Assembly: GCA_018873245.2 (NCBI GenBank)
Contig: JAEMBT020000005.1
Location: 6,124,001 to 6,188,000, forward strand
Source: Archegozetes longisetosus
Lineage: Eukaryota > Arthropoda > Arachnida > Sarcoptiformes > Trhypochthoniidae
Direction: 5' to 3'
Length of the DNA stretch: 64,000 nt
This document shows, piece after piece, positions 62,554 to 64,000 of the stretch (the stretch's first letter is position 1; each line of letters opens with the position of its first letter). Both the position numbers and the translations under genes were made by a program. The notes below the pieces were generated by a model that did not search any database, was not told the DNA's origin, and worked only from the letters and a program-made list of their open reading frames with translations.

Positions 62554-62611
62554 TTATATTTAACATAATAAGTCATTTAATATTTTAATATATTATTTTA
62601 TTAAAAAAATA

Positions 62612-63761
62612 TTAGATTATTTTATTTTTTATTACCAATTCTCTTAAAAGTTTACAAACAGAAACATATTGAGGAAATTTTTTATAAACATGTTTGATTG
62701 CATCTTTTTCAAACTCAGTGCCTTTTATTCTTTCAATTAATGTTCTTAGTTTACCTGTTGATATTTCCCATCTAATATGAGTTTCACTATCATCTTTTGT
62801 TGAAAAGCTTAACATTCTAGTTTTGTTACCTCCTTCCATTGAAACGACTAAATTACTTGCTTTTTGTATGTTTTCTGTTTGCTTTGGTATTCTCCCTATC
62901 CAAAATATTTTATTTGCTGTATATCGTTTTATTTGTTGATGACATGTAAAATGTTTATAACAATTTTTTACGGATTCTTCTCCAAATTTTTTTATATACT
63001 CTTTATAGAACTCATTATCTATTTTAAATCTTATATCACCTAATAATGGTTTTTATAAGCATCAAACGTTTTATGTATATATTATAAATTTTCATTAAGG
63101 ATTTTAATCAGTTATGACTGAGTTGTCATCGAATTTATATTATTTCTTTTTCATGTTTACACTAATTTGTTTTTAAAATAATTTTATTGCAAACAATACA
63201 TTCTACATTTTTAAGATCTAATATCTTTTTAAATTTTTGTAATAATATTGTAATTTGATCTCCGGTCTCATTAGCTTTGCGAATATCATTCGAACTTTTT
63301 TCTAAATCTATTGTTTTTTTCGTTATCTATTAAACTTATTTTTTCTACAATCCTTACGATTACTTGTTTTCCCATCTTTTTTAGATTTGTCATTATTGAA
63401 ACTGTCTAAAGGTTTATTTAAATTACACTTTGTACATATTTTACCAGTCTCAGAACAATTTGGAAATACAATTATAGTTTCTGGGTGTTTTTTCATGTTT
63501 GTAATAATAGTTTCTCGTTGTTAATGTTTTAGATATTTTACATTCTAATTTTTTTCTTTTTAATAATATTAATACTTTATACATTCTTTACATATATTTT
63601 TATCTTTAAAAAATTTATATTCTTTCTCTAATTCACATTTATGACAAGATTTATTCTTAAGTTTTTAATATGAAACTCAGTCTTTTCATGATTTTCTTTA
63701 TTTGAAACTGTTATATCCATATCACATGGAACGCATTTATAAGTTTCTAACCCATTCATTT
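62612..63761 (-). pseudogene. Decayed zinc-finger gene of the virus-like element
   Basis: Read on the minus strand from an ATG near 63761. The first segment carries a C2H2-type finger (KCVPCDMD ... NHEKTEFH), followed by several C-x2-C patches with Lys-rich spacing (for example KICTKCNLNKPLD near 63440 and a C-terminal NRKDC). Frames shift and stops occur between about 63060 and 63690. The last 450 bases (about 63060-62612) are one clean frame with a Lys/Ile-rich chain that I do not recognise. Codon and base use match the polymerase remnant, so I infer that both belong to one old virus-like element, on opposite strands and converging. The product's role is unknown. Confidence 0.55.
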
Positions 63762-64000
63762 TTATAATGAGAAAATTTACAAAGTATCGGCAGTTTGTAG
63801 GATTATTTTTCGTATGTATTATTTCATCTTATTTTTTGTCATTTTTTAGTTGAAAATTAAAGATATCATGATTAAAATAGATGATTTTGATACTAATTAC
63901 TTGTATATGTAAAAAAAAGTGAGAGGGCGCGACCCCATAAAAATCAAGAGTGGGGTTAAGTCGATAGTACTCGTCGAGACAAATCGAAATCTGAATGAAT
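63762..64000. other. Right edge of the window; possible element border
   Basis: Base composition changes at about 63912, where AAAAAAAAGTGAGAGGGCGCGACCCC begins after a long AT-rich stretch. This could be an end of the virus-like element or simply unrelated repeat DNA. I found no matching inverted copy on the left side between 56.5 and 58.8 kb. Confidence 0.35.

Overview
The window is nuclear DNA of an AT-rich arthropod. Genes are split by many short introns (often 50-80 nt, with some of 1-2 kb) with GT-AG borders and a few probable GC-AG borders. There are alanine/valine/proline-rich cuticle proteins, a secreted cystatin, a secreted leucine-rich-repeat protein and a full set of animal housekeeping genes. 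An acariform mite is my best guess. That is an inference from gene style, not a sequence match.

Layout. 1-3.8 kb: a hAT transposase scrap, then nothing coding. 3.8-7.6 kb (+): choline transporter-like (SLC44) gene with 13 reconstructed exons. 9.2-13.2 kb (-): heparan sulfate 3-O-sulfotransferase. 13.2-18.1 kb: non-coding, with an unusual fold-back element built of 40-bp repeats. 18.1-20.3 kb (-): RCC1 repeats fused to an eIF2alpha-kinase-like domain. 20.3-23.5 kb: non-coding, with two inverted-repeat elements and a palindrome. 23.5-25.4 kb: DIMT1 (+) and a HINT3-like gene (-), tail to tail. 25.8-28.5 kb (+): LRR protein with a hAT-type MITE in an intron. 29.4-29.8 kb (-): cystatin. 30.8-32.1 kb (-) and 34.9-35.6 kb (+): two cuticle-type genes. 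37.9-39.6 kb (+): Mnt-like bHLHZip repressor. 41.6-44.8 kb (+): ZDHHC5/8-like palmitoyltransferase. 45.1-47.4 kb (-): LMBRD2. 48.0-49.2 kb (+): ribosomal protein S7. 49.5-49.9 kb (-): elongin C. 52.8-56.5 kb (+): an almost intronless gene for a protein of about 1,177 residues that I do not recognise. 57.9-64.0 kb: repeat-derived DNA with a decayed protein-primed DNA polymerase B, a decayed zinc-finger gene, and a Merlin DNA transposon inserted between them with intact ends and an 8-bp target duplication.

The genes do not form a pathway; they are ordinary eukaryotic neighbours with separate roles (membrane lipid and palmitoylation, glycosaminoglycan sulfation, ribosome biogenesis and translation, ubiquitin ligase assembly, transcriptional repression, cuticle). 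The most unusual items are the RCC1-kinase fusion, the large unknown gene, the 40-bp-period fold-back element, a second roughly 250-bp-arm hairpin, and the nested transposon. Three otherwise intact coding frames are each broken by one missing A in an A-run. That points to homopolymer errors in the assembly, although programmed frameshifting or real decay cannot be ruled out by reading.

Exon coordinates were built by hand from splice signals, reading-phase agreement and remembered protein-family patterns. All multi-exon models listed as complete sum to whole codons.
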